Of a DNA stretch of 53,179 bases, positions 25,467 to 33,028 are shown piece after piece; position 1 is the first letter of the stretch, and every line of letters starts with the position of its first letter. Origin of the DNA: Stenotrophomonas sp. UBA2124 (lineage in GTDB: Bacteria > Pseudomonadota > Gammaproteobacteria > Xanthomonadales > Xanthomonadaceae); contig DCXY01000005.1 of assembly GCA_002329155.1 (NCBI GenBank), positions 1 through 53,179 of the forward strand, read 5' to 3'. The position numbers and the translations under genes were made by a program. The notes below the pieces were generated by a model. It was not told where the DNA came from. It worked only from the letters and a program-made list of their open reading frames with translations, and made no database searches.

Positions 25467-26303
25467 ATGTCTCCGGTTCCGCACAGTTTCTCCTCCAGGC
25501 GCTTCAATCCGGCGCTGGTTGCACAGGCGTTGGACGAGGCACTGGCAAGCGCAACGGGCACCCCGGTGCTGGCCATCAGCGGCCTGCAGGGCAGCGGCAA
25601 GTCCACGCTGGCGGCGCAGGTGGTGGAGCTGGCACGCAGCCGCGGCCTGCAGGCGGCGGCGCTTTCCATCGATGACACCTACCTCACCCGCAGCCAGCGC
25701 CAGCGCCTGGCCGACCGGGTGCACCCGCTGCTGGTCACGCGCGGCCCGCCGGGCACGCATGAACTGCCGCTGGCCCTGTCCACGCTGGATGCCGCCAGGG
25801 CCGGCCAGCCCTTCGCCCTGCCCCGTTTCGACAAGCTGGCCGACGACCGCCTGCCCGCCTCGCAGTGGCAGCGAATCGAGCGCCCGCTGGACCTGCTGGT
25901 GTTCGAGGGCTGGTTCCTGGGCACCCCGCCCGAAGCCGATGATGCACTGGCGGTGCCCTTGAACGCGCTGGAGTGCGACGCCGACAGCGAGGGCATCTGG
26001 CGGCGCTGGTGCAACCAGGCGCTGGCCGACGACTACCCCGCGCTATGGCAACGCTTCGACCGCCTGTGGTTCCTGCAACCGCCCGGCTTTGCGGTGGTGC
26101 CGCACTGGCGCTGGCAGCAGGAGCAGGCCATGCAGCAGGCCTCGCCGGAGCGCACCGCCATGAGCCGCGCGCAGGTGGAGCGTTTCGTGCAGTTCTATGA
26201 GCGTGTGAGCCGCCAGGCACTGCGCACCCTGCCCGACATTGCCGACCGGGTGGTGCCGCTGGATGCCAAACGGCAGCCACTGCCGGCACCTCACACCCCT
26301 TGA
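25467..26303 (+). CDS. P-loop kinase, glycerate-kinase/PanK-like fold
   Basis: 278 residues. Walker A GLQGSGKST (about residues 37-45) near the N-terminus, SIDDTYLTRSQR with conserved acidic residues, RGPPGTHEL, LPRFDKLADDR and a Walker-B-like LLVFEGWFLG. This pattern matches the D-glycerate 3-kinase (GLYK) and yeast YGR205w group, cytosolic ATP-dependent kinases; the substrate here is not certain. A TATTGT box ends six bases before the ATG and no Shine-Dalgarno is visible, so the mRNA may be leaderless. Divergent from pdxH by about 40 bp. Confidence 0.82.
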   Translation: MSPVPHSFSSRRFNPALVAQALDEALASATGTPVLAISGLQGSGKSTLAAQVVELARSRGLQAAALSIDDTYLTRSQRQRLADRVHPLLVTRGPPGTHELPLALSTLDAARAGQPFALPRFDKLADDRLPASQWQRIERPLDLLVFEGWFLGTPPEADDALAVPLNALECDADSEGIWRRWCNQALADDYPALWQRFDRLWFLQPPGFAVVPHWRWQQEQAMQQASPERTAMSRAQVERFVQFYERVSRQALRTLPDIADRVVPLDAKRQPLPAPHTP

Positions 26304-26378
26304 GCCACACACGGTGGGCGCCCTCCCGCGCACATCGCATGACGGTTGCAATGCGCCCCGGCGTGGGCGCGCGCCGCA

Positions 26379-26651
26379 TCACTTGTGGCGCATCTCCTGC
26401 AGCGCCTCGTTGATCTTGAACAGCACAATCATGATTTCACAGTAGATACGCGCCATCAGTGCCGAGAAGGCCACGAAGATGGGAGCCGCCACAACCATGC
26501 CGAAGCCGGCAAAGCCGGAGTACTTCATCATCCCGAAGCCCCGGAACAGCATTACCAGGCCGAAGATGACGGACACGGCCAGCATCAACCAGTAGATGAG
26601 GGTGATGATCCTCGGGGTGATCATCGTGTCGAAATAGAGCCAGTTGCGCAT
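26379..26651 (-). CDS. DUF4282 small membrane protein
   Basis: 90 residues with two long hydrophobic segments (about 13-40 and 47-70) separated by a short Gly-rich turn, ending MIVLFKINEALQEMRHK. The pattern FDTMITPRIITLIYW at the start and the RIYCE(I/L) segment are hallmarks of DUF4282, an inner-membrane family without known function. AGGCACC precedes the start only weakly. It stands alone, convergent with the kinase gene. Confidence 0.85.
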   Translation of the reverse strand: MRNWLYFDTMITPRIITLIYWLMLAVSVIFGLVMLFRGFGMMKYSGFAGFGMVVAAPIFVAFSALMARIYCEIMIVLFKINEALQEMRHK

Positions 26652-26729
26652 GGTGCCTCCGGTTTTGGGGAGTGGAACGATAATGGGCGTGCCATGTCAC
26701 AGCCGATAAGGCTGGGCTGCAGTCATGTG

Positions 26730-26921
26730 TCAGAAATGCACGCCGCGCTGTTTCAACTCGGCCAGTTTGGCCAGAACCTTTGCCGGATAGCTGCCACTGG
26801 CCACGGTGCCATGGGGATACAGCACGCTTGGCATCGCGCTGCCCATCATTCCGTTGAAGGTGCTGTAGTACGGCGCGTCGTAACCGCAGGTGTTGGCGCG
26901 CGCGGGTCAGGCCTTTGCCGC
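26730..26921 (-). pseudogene. Decayed 3' gene fragment
   Basis: On the minus strand an open stretch of about 62 codons ends TVASGSYPAKVLAKLAELK and then QRGVHF before a stop. It has plausible protein composition (DAPYYSTFNGMMGSAMPSV) but no start codon before the preceding in-frame stop. It looks like the C-terminal end of a truncated gene; I do not recognise the family. Confidence 0.4.
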
Positions 26922-27109
26922 TGACTACATTGCGCCAATGTCACTGACGCTGGCACACCGGATGCCCGCCAGGTGTCGATGGTTGGCCTAACCAACGGCA
27001 CCACCGGCCACTGTCTGGCGTGCAATGGCCTTGTGCACTCCGGCCTGCTGCGTTCTGGAAATCCGGAAGCCGAAGCGAGATCACCATCTCCGGCAACAGA
27101 CCAGCAACC

Positions 27110-27500
27110 TAGGGTTCAAGGAATACGACTGCGGCGACCGCGAAGCCGGCCTGGCCCTGTTGCGCTGTGCCGAAAGCGGGCTGCGCGAACACCATGGGCA
27201 GGCCAACACCGCCGCGCACAGCTTCCGCTACGGGCTGGCCAAGTCGTTGGAGGAGCAGGGGCGCCCCATCGAAGTGCTTGCGCGGGTGGATGGATTGTCA
27301 GTCAGCGCGCTGACCGCAGGTGATCCACAACCCGGTTGGCAGGCACGGCTGAATGCCCCGCGTGGCAAGGCGCTGATGCGCAGCGGCCAGACCAGCGCCG
27401 GGCGCCCGCTGCTGGCCAGCGCACACTGGCGCAGCTGGAACAGCTCGACGGCGAGGATGCCGCCGAGCTGGAGGAAATGCGTGCGCTGGTGGGTAGCTGA
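27110..27500 (+). pseudogene. Remnant of a tetratricopeptide-type protein
   Basis: Starting near 27110 the plus strand encodes helical, TPR-like sequence (REAGLALLRCAESGLREHH, then FRYGLAKSLEEQGRPIEVL and RGKALMRSGQTSAGRPLLA). Near 27420 the coding signal moves to another frame, giving TLAQLEQLDGEDAAELEEM and a stop at 27500. This is typical of the end of xanthomonad TPR proteins, some fused to Ser/Thr kinases. No start codon or N-terminal domain remains, so it is probably a degraded gene end with a frameshift. Confidence 0.5.
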
Positions 27501-27522
27501 GCAGCGCACGCAGGTGGCACAC

Positions 27523-27726
27523 CTACTGGACCAGGAAGGTCACACGCATGTTGACCCGCCACTCCGTGATATTGCCCTCACCATCGGTCACCACCTTGGT
27601 CTCGTTGACCCAGGCACCCTGGATCCCCTTGACCGTACCGGCCACCTTCTTCAACCCGGTACGCACGGCGTCTTCGACGCTGGTCTTGGACGAGGCACTG
27701 ACTTCAATGACTTTGGCTACTGTCAT
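27523..27726 (-). CDS. Dodecin, flavin-binding protein
   Basis: 67 residues, the full length of the dodecin family: MTVAKVIEVSASSKTSVEDA, then KKVAGTVKGIQGAWVNE and the C-terminal strand EWRVNMRVTFLVQ. Dodecins assemble as hollow dodecamers that bind flavins, often FMN or lumichrome, and buffer free flavin; the Trp in GAWVNE is the stacking residue in known members. AAGGAG stands 7 bases before the ATG. Monocistronic by position. Confidence 0.95.
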   Translation of the reverse strand: MTVAKVIEVSASSKTSVEDAVRTGLKKVAGTVKGIQGAWVNETKVVTDGEGNITEWRVNMRVTFLVQ

Positions 27727-27826
27727 GTCCGGCTCCTTGGTTGCACCACGAACCATTTCGTGGAACGGCCAAGCTTGGCTGCTACCGTGTTAAGAGACTG
27801 ATATGAGCTGTTAGCATCGTCACACG

Positions 27827-28369
27827 ATGAACCCCGCCCCCAACCTCGTCCTGGTCGGCCCCATGGGTGCCGGCAAAACCTGCATCGGCCGCCGCATGGC
27901 CGAACGCTTCGGGCTGGCTTTCATCGATGCCGACCACGCCATCGTCGAAGACGTGGGCTCCAGCATTCCCGCCATTTTCGAGCATGCCGGCGAAGCCGGC
28001 TTCCGCGCCCATGAGAAGCGCGTGCTTGCCCGCCTGCTGGAAGGGCGCGGCCAGCTGATTTCCACCGGCGGGGGCGCGGTGCTGGATGCCGACAACCGCC
28101 GCCGCATCATCGAACGCGGCTTCGTGGTTTACCTGCGGGTCAGCGTGGCATCGCAGCTGCAGCGGCTGGCACGCGACAAGAGCCGCCCACTGCTGCAGCG
28201 CGAGGACCGCGAACAGGTGCTGCACGACATGGCCGCCCTGCGCGATCCGCTGTATGCCGAAGTGGCCGACCTGACCATCGACACCGACCTTTACACCCCC
28301 GCCGACGCCACCGCCCACCTGGTGGTGCGGCTTGCCGCGCAATGGCAGATTTCGGAACTCCCCGCATGA
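27827..28369 (+). CDS. aroK: Shikimate kinase
   Basis: 180 residues. ATP-dependent phosphorylation of shikimate in aromatic amino acid synthesis. Walker A GPMGAGKT (11-18), shikimate-binding FIDADHAIVE and GFRAHE, STGGGAVL, and lid residue Arg in RDKSRPLL. A TAGCAT box lies about nine bases before the ATG with no Shine-Dalgarno, so it may be leaderless. The stop overlaps the aroB start (ATGA). Confidence 0.97.
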   Translation: MNPAPNLVLVGPMGAGKTCIGRRMAERFGLAFIDADHAIVEDVGSSIPAIFEHAGEAGFRAHEKRVLARLLEGRGQLISTGGGAVLDADNRRRIIERGFVVYLRVSVASQLQRLARDKSRPLLQREDREQVLHDMAALRDPLYAEVADLTIDTDLYTPADATAHLVVRLAAQWQISELPA

Positions 28370-29475
28370 ACGCTTCCCCCCGCACCGTCGCCGTTGGCGG
28401 TGACCACCCCTACACGATCCACATCGGCCCCGGCCTGCTTGAGCTGGGCGAACTGCTGGCCGCGCCCGTGCGTGGCCGCCATGTGCTGCTTGCCAGCGAC
28501 GACACCGTGGCGCCGCTGTACCTGGCACGCGTGCGCGCCGCGCTGCAGGCCGCGCGCCCGGAGCTGAAGATCGGCGAGTACATCATTCCTGCGGGCGAGG
28601 CGTCCAAGACGCTGGACAACTTCGGCGGCGCCATCGCCGCGCTGGCCACGCTGGGCGCTACCCGCGACGCCTGCGTGCTGGCACTGGGCGGCGGCGTGGT
28701 GGGTGACCTGGCCGGCTTCGCCGCGGCCTGCTGGATGCGTGGCGTGGACTGCGTGCAGCTGCCCACCACCCTGCTGGCGATGGTGGACAGTTCGGTGGGC
28801 GGCAAGACCGCCGTGGATATTGCGCAGGGCAAGAATCTGGTCGGCGCGTTCCATCCACCGCGTGCGGTCATCGCCGATACCGCCGCGCTGCGCACGCTGC
28901 CGCCGCGCGAACTGCGCGCCGGTCTGGCCGAAGTGATCAAGTACGGCTGCATCCGCGACCCGCTGTTCTTCCAGTGGCTGCAGGCCGAGCGCAGCGCGCT
29001 GCTGGCCGGCGACGACGCCGCGCTGGCGCAGGCCATCGCCCGCAGCTGCGAGCACAAGGCGGAGATCGTCGAGCGCGATCCACTGGAAAAGGGCGAGCGT
29101 GCCCTGCTCAACCTGGGCCACACCTTCGGCCACGCCATCGAGACCGCGCAGGGGTATGGCGCGCCGGGCAATGACAACCTCAATCACGGTGAGGCGGTAG
29201 CCGTCGGCATGGTGCTGGCCGCACGCCTTTCCGCGGCGCTGGGCATGGCCCCTTCCTCGGATACGGACACCCTGCGTGCGCTGCTGGAAGCCTATGGCCT
29301 GCCGGTACGCATTCCTGCCGGGCTGGAGCCGGACGCACTGCTGGCGCACATGCGGCTGGACAAGAAGAACATCGCTGGCCGCCTGCGTCTGGTGCTCTGG
29401 CGCGGCATCGGCAAGGCTGAAGTGGTGCCCGACGTGGATGAAGCGGCGGTGCTGGCGGTGTTGGCTGAAGGGTGA
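28366..29475 (+). CDS. aroB: 3-dehydroquinate synthase
   Basis: 369 residues. NAD- and Zn-dependent cyclisation of DAHP to 3-dehydroquinate. Seen: the NAD-binding GGGVVGDLAGFAA, TTLLAMVDSSVGGKT, the metal ligand Glu in GLAEVIKYG, and His ligands in NLGHTFGHAIE and NHGEAVAVGM. Translationally coupled to aroK by a four-base overlap. Followed by a cluster of palindromic repeats. Confidence 0.97.
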   Translation: MNASPRTVAVGGDHPYTIHIGPGLLELGELLAAPVRGRHVLLASDDTVAPLYLARVRAALQAARPELKIGEYIIPAGEASKTLDNFGGAIAALATLGATRDACVLALGGGVVGDLAGFAAACWMRGVDCVQLPTTLLAMVDSSVGGKTAVDIAQGKNLVGAFHPPRAVIADTAALRTLPPRELRAGLAEVIKYGCIRDPLFFQWLQAERSALLAGDDAALAQAIARSCEHKAEIVERDPLEKGERALLNLGHTFGHAIETAQGYGAPGNDNLNHGEAVAVGMVLAARLSAALGMAPSSDTDTLRALLEAYGLPVRIPAGLEPDALLAHMRLDKKNIAGRLRLVLWRGIGKAEVVPDVDEAAVLAVLAEG

Positions 29476-29512
29476 GTTGAGGGGCGGCTGAAAAGCCTTA
29501 CCCCTCCCCGGC

Positions 29513-29669
29513 CCTCCCCTTGCCTAAGGCAAAGGGAGGGAGTGGATCCTGGCGGCTGTTACAAAACCTCTCCCCTTGCCTGGCAAAGGGAAGGGGCTGA
29601 TCCTGCGGGTTGTTACAGATCGCGACCAGGCCGCTTCTGCCCCCTCCCTTTCGCATCGCGAAGGGGAGG
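29513..29669. repeat. Three palindromic repeats after aroB
   Basis: Hairpins at 29513-29540 (CCCTCCCCTTGCC / GGCAAAGGGAGGG, one mismatch), 29568-29596 (TCTCCCCTTGCC / GGCAAAGGGAAGGGG, imperfect) and 29641-29669 (CCCCTCCCTTTCGC / GCGAAGGGGAGGG). They are variants of the same family in alternating arrangement. They fill the gap before the WGR gene. Confidence 0.75.
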
Positions 29670-29722
29670 GTTGGGGAGGGGTAAAGCAGCACACCCCCAA
29701 GCCCCGAAACTCCCACTCCGGC

Positions 29723-29728
29723 TACAAT
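29723..29728 (+). promoter_or_regulatory. -10 box for a likely leaderless WGR transcript
   Basis: TACAAT ends seven bases before the ATG at 29736, the distance at which transcription would begin on the start codon itself. There is no Shine-Dalgarno sequence. The -35 region is weak. Confidence 0.45.
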
Positions 29729-29735
29729 CTGCGGC

Positions 29736-29987
29736 ATGCGCGTCCTACTGCAACAGCCGCCCAGCGGCACCGAAGCCCCCCGCTATGTACAGCTGAGCCT
29801 GGTACCCGACCTGCTCGGCGGCTGGGAGCTGCTGCGCGAAAGCGGGCAGACCGGCGGCCGCGTACAGCTGCGGCGGGAGCTGTTCCTGCAGCACGATGAG
29901 GCACAGCAGGCCTTCGAGAAGGCCCGCGACGCGCAGATCAAGCGTGGCTACCAGGTGATGTTCACCAGCGGCCTGCCACAACCCTGA
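29736..29987 (+). CDS. Stand-alone WGR-domain protein
   Basis: 83 residues that are almost entirely a WGR-like domain: APRYVQLSLVPDLLGGWELL, RESGQTGGRVQLRRELFL, and a final helix with AQQAFEKARDAQIKRGYQ. WGR domains occur in PARPs and some bacterial DNA-modifying proteins and bind nucleic acids; the name-giving Trp-Gly-Arg is here ESGQTGG, so the motif is degenerate. It lies 54 bp before hemE on the same strand, probably cotranscribed. Function unknown. Confidence 0.75.
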   Translation: MRVLLQQPPSGTEAPRYVQLSLVPDLLGGWELLRESGQTGGRVQLRRELFLQHDEAQQAFEKARDAQIKRGYQVMFTSGLPQP

Positions 29988-30041
29988 GCGCCCCACAGGC
30001 CGCACGACGCGGCTGCGCCGTTCCCCGTCAAGGAGTTCCAT

Positions 30042-31115
30042 GTGACCAGCCCCCTTCGCAACGATCGCTTCCTGCGCGCCCTGCGCCGCGAGCCGGTGGA
30101 CTGCACGCCTGTCTGGCTGATGCGCCAGGCCGGCCGCTACCTGCCCGAGTACCGCGCCACCCGGGCCCGTGCCGGCAGCTTCCTGGGCATGGCCAAGAAC
30201 CCGGAAGTGGCCTGCGAAGTGACCCTGCAGCCGCTGGAACGCTTCGACCTGGACGCCGCCATCCTGTTCTCGGACATCCTTACCGTGCCCGACGCGATGG
30301 GCCTGGGCCTGTACTTCGCCGATGGCGAAGGCCCCAAGTTCAAGAACCCGGTACGTGACGCGGCCGCCATCGCCAGGCTTGCGGTGCCGGACATGGAAAC
30401 CGAGCTGGGCTACGTGATGGACGCGGTGCGCCTGATCCGCCGTGAGCTCGACGGCAAGGTGCCGCTGATCGGTTTTTCCGGCAGCCCGTGGACGCTGGCC
30501 TGCTACATGATCGAAGGCGGCGGCAGCAAGGATTACGCGCACATCAAGGCCATGGCGTTCAACGAGCCCAAGGCCCTGCACCAGCTGCTGGAAATGGTGA
30601 CCGATGCGGTCATCGCCTACCTGTCGGCGCAGCGCGCAGCCGGTGCGCAGGCGCTGCAGGTGTTCGATACCTGGGGCGGCGTGCTTGGCCCGGCGATGTA
30701 CCGTGAGTTCTCGCTGCGCTACATGGCGCGCATCGCCGCCGAGCTGGAGCGTGGCGAAGGCGATGCACGCACGCCGCTGATCCTGTTCGGCAAGGGCACG
30801 GGCCAGTATGTGTCAGAACTGGCGGCCACCGGCACCGATGGCGTGGGCGTGGACTGGACCATCACCTTGGAAGATGCAGCGCGCGCCGCGGGCGGCAAGG
30901 TCGCGCTGCAGGGCAACCTGGACCCGACCACCCTGTACGGCTCGCCGGAAGCCATCACCCGCGAAGTCGGCAAGGTGCTGGACAGCTACGCGGCCGGCAA
31001 CGGCGGCTCGCGCGAAGGCCATGTCTTCAACCTTGGCCATGGCATGTCGCCGGACATGAACCCCGAGCACGTCGCCGTGCTGGTGGATGCGGTGCACCGC
31101 CTCAGCCGCCGCTGA
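30042..31115 (+). CDS. hemE: Uroporphyrinogen decarboxylase
   Basis: 357 residues. Cytosolic decarboxylation of uroporphyrinogen III to coproporphyrinogen III in heme synthesis. Seen: PVWLMRQAGRYLPEYR at the N-terminus, ILFSDILTVPDAMG with the substrate-binding Asp, GFSGSPWTLACYMIEGGGS, FDTWGGVLGP, LQGNLDPTTLYG and FNLGHGM. It starts with GTG at 30042, AAGGAG eight bases upstream; the overlapping ATG at 30041 would stop at once. Confidence 0.97.
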   Translation: MTSPLRNDRFLRALRREPVDCTPVWLMRQAGRYLPEYRATRARAGSFLGMAKNPEVACEVTLQPLERFDLDAAILFSDILTVPDAMGLGLYFADGEGPKFKNPVRDAAAIARLAVPDMETELGYVMDAVRLIRRELDGKVPLIGFSGSPWTLACYMIEGGGSKDYAHIKAMAFNEPKALHQLLEMVTDAVIAYLSAQRAAGAQALQVFDTWGGVLGPAMYREFSLRYMARIAAELERGEGDARTPLILFGKGTGQYVSELAATGTDGVGVDWTITLEDAARAAGGKVALQGNLDPTTLYGSPEAITREVGKVLDSYAAGNGGSREGHVFNLGHGMSPDMNPEHVAVLVDAVHRLSRR

Positions 31116-31184
31116 GCAATCGCGGCATCGGGGCGCGTCGTGAGGCGCGGCCCCACGTCAACGCAGTGAAGAAAACGCGAAAAA

Positions 31185-31218
31185 AACGCCCGCGCGCCTT
31201 TGAGGAACGCGGGGCGTT
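31185..31218 (+). terminator. Possible terminator after hemE
   Basis: AACGCCCGCG pairs with CGCGGGGCGTT (one-base bulge) across a 13-base loop. The tail CTGCTTTCTG is only partly U-rich, so this is a moderate call. Confidence 0.45.
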
Positions 31219-31294
31219 CTGCTTTCTGCGCCAACCAAATTGCGGAAATTTCGGGAAAACAAGCTGTCAACCGTACCAACGGTCAAGTTTTTGG

Positions 31295-31310
31295 CGTGAT
31301 GAAAATCACA
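31295..31310. promoter_or_regulatory. CRP/Clp-like binding site upstream of the GTPase operon
   Basis: CGTGA-TGAAAA-TCACA matches the TGTGA-N6-TCACA consensus at nine of ten defined positions. It lies 109 bp before the first gene of the operon. Clp is the xanthomonad CRP homologue, whose DNA binding is known to respond to cyclic di-GMP; binding here is inferred. Confidence 0.55.
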
Positions 31311-31418
31311 AAGCCTGCACATACACATTCCTAACATTGATGAATGCGGCGTCACGCGATGTGACTACCCCAGGCACCCGAACAGCGCCTGCGCTGTTCC
31401 CTCGGACCTCCGGTTTTC

Positions 31419-32540
31419 ATGCTCAGAATCAAAGATCTGCACGTCTCGCTTCAGGGGAAAACAATTGTCAGCAAGACCAGTCTCGATGTCGGGGCACCCG
31501 GTGTCCTGAGCATCGTAGGGCCAGGCGGCTCTGGAAAATCGACCCTGTTGCACGCCCTGGTTGGAGCCAGGGGAGAACTTGAGACCTCGGGTCAGATCAT
31601 CTTCAACGATGCGCCGATGTCCGCGCTGGCCGCCGGCCAGCTGGGCTGGTACCCGCAACATGCCGCGCTCGGCCACACCAATCACCCCCCTGCTTCCCTC
31701 GACGAGCGCGAGCAGCACAGCAGCGACAGGCTGGCGCAGCTGCAGGCCTTTCTTGCCACACCGCGCTCCCTGTACGTACTGGATGAGCCCACCTCTGGCC
31801 TTACCGACAAGGATCTGGAAAGCGCGCGCGTGCTGCTGCGCGAAGCAGCTGCGGATGCGTTGCTGGTGATGGTCACCCACAACCGCGGTGACAGCATCGC
31901 GCTGGGCGGTGACGCGGTGATCTTCGCCGGTGGCCAGGTGATCGAAGCCGGCAAGGCCGATGCGGTGTTCACCGCGCCGACCACCGCCGGCGGCCAGCAC
32001 TATGTGCGTACCGGCTATGTCGCAGTATCGCCCCCGGCGCGTTCGGTGCCGGTTTCCGGCACCTGGAGCCTGGTACAGGGCTTCATGTATGGCATGAGCC
32101 GGCCCGGGTTGATCGCTGAGGAAGAGGAACAGTACCGGCTGCTGCGCGACAACGGCGTGCGCCATCTGGTGTGCCTGGAAGAGCAGACGCACAGCGATGT
32201 CGCGTTGCTGGAGCGTCATGGCATCACCTTCCACCATTTCCCGGTGCCCGACATGAAGGCCCCCACCCTGCTGCAGGCCGAAACGTTCAGCGCGCTGGCC
32301 GTGCATACCGTACTCGGCGGCCATGCCATCACCTTTCATTGCAAGGGCGGCCTGGGTCGCACAGGCACCGCGCTGGCCTGTGCGTTGATTGCACTGGGCG
32401 ACAGCGCCGCTATCGCCATCGCCAAGGTCCGCGGCGCCTGCCCGCTGGCCATCCAGAGCGAGGATCAGGAAGTTTTCATCAAGGAATTTGCCAGCCATGA
32501 CACCGGTTGGCCTAACCCGGCAGCTGCTGCAGCCACCTAA
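31419..32540 (+). CDS. ABC-type ATPase fused to a dual-specificity phosphatase
   Basis: 373 residues, no membrane segment. Residues 1-190: ABC ATPase with Walker A GPGGSGKST (34-42), Walker B LYVLDEPTSG (118-127) and switch His154 (VTHN). The LSGGQ signature expected just before Walker B is not recognisable (DEREQHSSDRLAQLQAFL stands there). Residues about 212-360: a cysteine phosphatase of the dual-specificity/CDKN3-like type with an Asp loop FPVPDMKAP (Asp278) and signature HCKGGLGRTG (Cys308, Arg314). I know of no standard family with this order. It is the first gene of the operon, with a weak ribosome site. It probably acts in the cytosol on a phosphorylated partner; the partner is unknown. 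Confidence 0.85.
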   Translation: MLRIKDLHVSLQGKTIVSKTSLDVGAPGVLSIVGPGGSGKSTLLHALVGARGELETSGQIIFNDAPMSALAAGQLGWYPQHAALGHTNHPPASLDEREQHSSDRLAQLQAFLATPRSLYVLDEPTSGLTDKDLESARVLLREAAADALLVMVTHNRGDSIALGGDAVIFAGGQVIEAGKADAVFTAPTTAGGQHYVRTGYVAVSPPARSVPVSGTWSLVQGFMYGMSRPGLIAEEEEQYRLLRDNGVRHLVCLEEQTHSDVALLERHGITFHHFPVPDMKAPTLLQAETFSALAVHTVLGGHAITFHCKGGLGRTGTALACALIALGDSAAIAIAKVRGACPLAIQSEDQEVFIKEFASHDTGWPNPAAAAAT

Positions 32541-32556
32541 ATCAAGGAGCAACAAC

Positions 32557-32961
32557 GTGTCTCTCGACAAGGCAATCGCACAAGCGCAGAACGATGTACC
32601 CGAATGTGTCGCCACTGGTTACGTGGACATGTCCACCGGCATGCTGCTGGCGGTCAAAACCGTGGATTCGCATCCGTCTGAAGTTCTCGACCTGGTGGCT
32701 GCCGCTACCGGCGACCTGTTCCAGGGCCGCAACGTGGTGGAAATCGAGCGCATGTTCGACCGTGTGCGTGGCATCACTGACCGCAAGACCCACTATTTCC
32801 AGGAAATCGTGGTGTTCAGCACCAACCTGATCCACGTCTTCCTCCGCTCCAAGAAGAACCCGGACAACGTGGCGGTATTCGTCTGCCGTATCTCGGCCAA
32901 CGTAGGCATGGTGATCGTGCGTTCGCGCCTGGCCATGGCCAGCATCGACGCCGCACTCTGA
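32557..32961 (+). CDS. Roadblock/LC7-like protein A
   Basis: 134 residues. ECVATGYVDMSTGMLLAVKT matches the opening strand-turn-strand of the roadblock/LC7 fold, and QEIVVFSTNLIHVFLRSK with FVCRISANVGMVIVRSRL the later strands and final helix. Bacterial roadblock proteins (MglB, Streptomyces CvnB) regulate small GTPases, often as dimeric activating proteins. It starts at GTG 32557 with AAGGAG eight bases upstream, 16 bp after the phosphatase fusion stop. The match is by fold pattern and operon context, so moderate. Confidence 0.7.
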   Translation: MSLDKAIAQAQNDVPECVATGYVDMSTGMLLAVKTVDSHPSEVLDLVAAATGDLFQGRNVVEIERMFDRVRGITDRKTHYFQEIVVFSTNLIHVFLRSKKNPDNVAVFVCRISANVGMVIVRSRLAMASIDAAL

Positions 32962-33028
32962 TCCCACAGTGGTCCGCGGCCCAGTGCGACGCATTGGGCC
33001 GCCCTGCGTCCCGGGGGACAGCACCGAC

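Larger units (their letters stand above)
31116..31418. other. AT-richer leader region before the GTPase operon
   Basis: 303 bp after hemE. It is markedly less GC-rich than its neighbours from about 31165 to 31350. It holds a possible hemE terminator (31185-31218), a CRP-like palindrome (31295-31310) and an inverted repeat GTCAC-GCGAT-GTGAC (31351-31365). No coding signal. Confidence 0.7.

Noticed and set aside
27523..27801. Plus-strand frame continuing from the TPR remnant across dodecin
   Set aside because: Downstream of 27500 it is antisense to an unmistakable dodecin gene.
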